In this document: piece by piece, positions 62,008 through 64,000 of the stretch
Numbering within the stretch: the first letter of the stretch is position 1
Layout of the letters: every line of letters starts with the position of its first letter
Source: Gammaproteobacteria bacterium
GTDB taxonomy: Bacteria; Pseudomonadota; Gammaproteobacteria; Pseudomonadales; Porticoccaceae
Length of the DNA stretch: 64,000 bases
Reading direction: 5' to 3'
NCBI GenBank assembly: GCA_016708925.1
Contig: JADJET010000009.1
Coordinates: 76,058 to 140,057, forward strand
Position numbers and translations under genes: made by a program
Notes under the pieces: model-generated
Database searches by the model: none
The model's input: only the letters and a program-made list of their open reading frames with translations
Told to the model about the DNA's origin: nothing

Positions 62008-62082
62008 GCGGTCCCCAACCCGCGCGCCGCCGGAGTCGCGGCGGTGCGGTGGGGATGAACGTCGCAGGTGTCGCAGGTAAAG

Positions 62083-62122
62083 AAAAAACCCCGCCCCGAT
62101 GCGCAATCGGGGCGGGGTTTTT
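62083..62122. terminator. Strong bidirectional Rho-independent terminator
   Basis: Perfect stem AAAAACCCCGCCCCGAT / ATCGGGGCGGGGTTTTT with a five-base loop. It lies between the convergent hydrolase and pyrophosphatase genes and has T runs in both directions, so it serves both. Confidence 0.93.
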
Positions 62123-62143
62123 AGTGTGGCGCGAGCGCGCTGG

Positions 62144-62686
62144 TTACTGGCTGTTGCTGCGACGCAGGTAGCGCTCGCGGGACGCCATGATCTCGGCCTT
62201 GGCCGCCGCCGCATCTCCCCAACCCTCGACCTTGACCCACTTGCCCTGTTCGAGCGCCTTGTAGTTCTCGAAATAATGCACGGTCTGGCGACGGAGCAGT
62301 TCGGGCAGGTCTTCGACCTCACTCACCGCATCGTACAGCGTGGTCAGCTTGTGGTGCGGCACTGCGATCAGCTTGGCGTCGGGACCGGCCTCGTCTGTCA
62401 TCAGCAGCACGCCGATGGGCCGGCTGCGAATCACCGAACCCGGCACCACCGGATAGGGGCACACCACCAGCACGTCGAGCGCATCGCCATCCTCGGACAG
62501 GGTGCCCGGGATATAACCGTAATTGGCCGGGTAGAACATCGGCGTGGCGACGAAGCGGTCCACGAACAGGGCATCGGAATCCTTGTCGATCTCGTATTTG
62601 ATCGGATCGTGATTGGCGGGGATCTCGATGAGGACATTGATGTCGTCGGGCAAGTGGTTGCCGCAGGGGATTCTGCTGTAGCTCAT
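62144..62686 (-). CDS. ppa: Inorganic pyrophosphatase (family I)
   Basis: 180 residues, standard bacterial length. Hydrolyses pyrophosphate in the cytoplasm, pulling biosynthetic reactions forward. Signature DGDALDVLV holds the metal-binding Asp residues; YEIDKDSDALFVDR and FYPANYGYIPGTLSEDGDALD (in part) complete the active site. Followed by the bidirectional terminator. Confidence 0.96.
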   Translation of the reverse strand: MSYSRIPCGNHLPDDINVLIEIPANHDPIKYEIDKDSDALFVDRFVATPMFYPANYGYIPGTLSEDGDALDVLVVCPYPVVPGSVIRSRPIGVLLMTDEAGPDAKLIAVPHHKLTTLYDAVSEVEDLPELLRRQTVHYFENYKALEQGKWVKVEGWGDAAAAKAEIMASRERYLRRSNSQ

Positions 62687-62991
62687 GGGTGGTCAACGGA
62701 GGTGGCGGATGAAGCCGCGCATTATAGGAAGGTCGCCCCGGCGAAGAAAGCGTCGGCAATGCCTTGGTCCCGGCATGTAGCGCATGCGGGGGCCGCACGC
62801 GCTACGGACACAGCGGGCGCGGCCGTAGTGCGGTATAAGGATGCCGGCGTGCCGGCGGCGGGAACCATGGTCGCTATCCCCGACACCAACGAACCGAATC
62901 CCGCACACGCATCACTGGAGAAGCAGATGCAACGCGATACTCTGTCCCTTGCGTCATCCGTGCCCGCAGCCTCCTGGAGACTGCGACGATA
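62687..62991. other. Intergenic region between ppa and rmuC
   Basis: About 305 bases between divergent genes. I recognised no RNA gene, repeat or supported ORF; it must contain the two promoters. Confidence 0.35.
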
Positions 62992-64000
62992 ATGGACGCG
63001 ACATGGATCGGTGCGGTGTTCGGTTTTATCGCCGGTGCGCTGGTGTCCTGGTTATGGTCCAGCGCCCGGGCCCGCGAGCTGGCCGTGCGTGGCACCGAAA
63101 GCGAGCAGCGCGCGGCGGCGCTCGGCGCGGAATTGATCGACCTGCGCGCGCGTCAGTCCGCGCTTGCCGAGGACAATGCCCGCCTCGCCGAGCGGCTTGC
63201 CGCCGAGCAACGCCAGGGCGCCGAAAAGCTCGCCCTGCTCGAACAGGCGCGCGAACAGCTCGGCGATACCTTCAAGGCACTGTCCGCCGATGCCCTCAAG
63301 GCGAGCAGCGAATCCTTTCTGCGCCTGGCGCAGGAAAATCTCGGTCGTTTTCAGCAGGGCGCCACGGCGGAACTGGTGGCGCGCGAACAGGCCATCGAAA
63401 AACTCACCCAGCCGATTCGCGAACGCCTGGAGAAATTCGACGGCAAGCTCGACGAGATCGAGAAGGCCCGCATCGGCGCCTATCAGGCGCTGGACACCCA
63501 ACTGAAAGCCCTGGTGGATACGCATCTGCCGCAGCTGCATCGCGAAACCGCCGACCTGGTCAAAGCCCTGCGCCAGCCCCAGGCGCGCGGCCGCTGGGGC
63601 GAAGTGCAACTGCGCCGCGTGGTCGAACTCGCGGGGATGCTCGAACACTGCGACTTCGAGGAACAGGTCTCGCGCACCACCGACACGGGTCGTCAGCGCC
63701 CGGATCTGATCGTCAAATTGCCCGGCGGTCGTCAGGTGGTGGTGGATGCCAAGGTGCCGCTGGATGCCTACCTGATCGCCATCGAGGCCCAGGATGAAGC
63801 AGGCCGCCAGAAGGCGCTGATCGGCCACGCCCGCCAGCTCAAGGACCACATCGGCCAGCTCGCCAAAAAAAGTTACTTCGACCAGTTCGATCCCACGCCG
63901 GAATTCGTGGTCCTGTTCGTACCGGGCGAAGCGTTTTTCTCCGCTGCGCTGATGCAGGACCCCATGCTGATCGAATTCGCTGCCGAAAACCGCGTGATTC
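62992..64000 (+). CDS. rmuC: DNA recombination protein RmuC, N-terminal part (runs off the right edge)
   Basis: 336 residues visible, no stop. Short membrane helix (WIGAVFGFIAGALVSWLW), a long coiled coil (about 30-180, rich in Ala/Glu/Arg/Gln), then the start of the nuclease-like core: QARGRWGEVQLRRVVELAGM, RQRPDLIVKLPGGRQVVVDAKVPLDAY and FVPGEAFFSAAL. RmuC proteins limit inversions at repeats and restrict some phages; the fold is a PD-(D/E)XK nuclease relative, with the DAK here. Confidence 0.93.
   Translation, partial: MDATWIGAVFGFIAGALVSWLWSSARARELAVRGTESEQRAAALGAELIDLRARQSALAEDNARLAERLAAEQRQGAEKLALLEQAREQLGDTFKALSADALKASSESFLRLAQENLGRFQQGATAELVAREQAIEKLTQPIRERLEKFDGKLDEIEKARIGAYQALDTQLKALVDTHLPQLHRETADLVKALRQPQARGRWGEVQLRRVVELAGMLEHCDFEEQVSRTTDTGRQRPDLIVKLPGGRQVVVDAKVPLDAYLIAIEAQDEAGRQKALIGHARQLKDHIGQLAKKSYFDQFDPTPEFVVLFVPGEAFFSAALMQDPMLIEFAAENRVI

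Noticed and set aside
1..64000. CRISPR arrays, rRNA and tRNA genes
   Set aside because: No regularly spaced repeats, rRNA-like sequence or convincing tRNA cloverleaf was seen, including around serS and the island edges.

Overview
The window is a high-GC chromosomal segment of a proteobacterium, most likely a gammaproteobacterium. The evidence is gene order: nagZ followed by an S-methyl-5'-thioinosine phosphorylase close to lexA, and trxB/ftsK-lolA-rarA-(crcB)-serS-cysG beside the aat and bpt N-end-rule transferases, both recall Pseudomonas and relatives. The mix of acyl-CoA dehydrogenases, CaiB CoA-transferase, COG2159 amidohydrolase, LLM flavin oxidoreductase and HSL-type hydrolase suggests an aerobic degrader of fatty or aromatic acids. 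I cannot assign a genus.

Layout. 0-6.7 kb: partial lexA with an SOS box, LOG protein, DUF6763, nagZ, MTI phosphorylase, YqaA, a PHB-depolymerase-like esterase, a stand-alone M41-like metallopeptidase, a VOC protein and a cold-shock protein. 6.9-10.4 kb: a peroxide-response group with oxyR divergent from rubrerythrin, an Fe-S reductase-like protein and DUF3501. 10.5-19.2 kb: housekeeping (bpt, aat, trxB, ftsK, lolA, rarA, crcB, serS). 19.2-21.9 kb: cysG with one frameshift and gor with a deletion of about 110 bases plus a frameshift. 21.9-22.75 kb: a 5'-truncated IS3-family element with an intact right end. 22.76-26.4 kb: a lower-GC, tightly overlapping six-gene operon encoding a membrane zinc-ribbon/OB-fold protein, a J-domain protein, an E1-like enzyme, a ubiquitin-like protein, an E2-like enzyme and a JAMM peptidase. 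26.5-27.0 kb: the C-terminal stub of a DUF2075 helicase.

27.2-40.3 kb is catabolic: alcohol dehydrogenase, a GIY-YIG/DEAD-box fusion ORF, three acyl-CoA dehydrogenases, a frameshifted D-aminoacylase-like amidohydrolase, a COG2159 amidohydrolase, a secreted glycerophosphodiesterase and an LLM oxidoreductase. 40.4-52.6 kb, all on the minus strand, looks like a metal-uptake and respiration region: an OprC-like copper receptor, an ExbD remnant, a BNR-fold protein, a siderophore-type receptor, ExbD-ExbB-TonB, a cytochrome c, two CydA-like membrane subunits (one with a fused cytochrome c domain), two tiny membrane proteins and a DUF2946 remnant. Two copies of a ~300-base non-coding repeat flank the oxidase part. 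53.2-58.7 kb: SulP transporter, universal stress protein, a PhoQ-like two-component system and two PepSY proteins. 58.8-64 kb: CaiB CoA-transferase, SDR, HSL hydrolase, pyrophosphatase and the start of rmuC.

The most interesting element is the ubiquitin-like conjugation operon. It has the core toolkit of known bacterial Ubl defence systems (Bil, CBASS Cap2/Cap3), but I do not recall a described system that adds a J-domain protein and a membrane zinc-ribbon/OB-fold protein. Four separate single-base losses that break otherwise well-conserved genes (cysG, gor, the JAMM gene, the amidohydrolase) raise the possibility of residual sequencing error, so pseudogene calls here are provisional.
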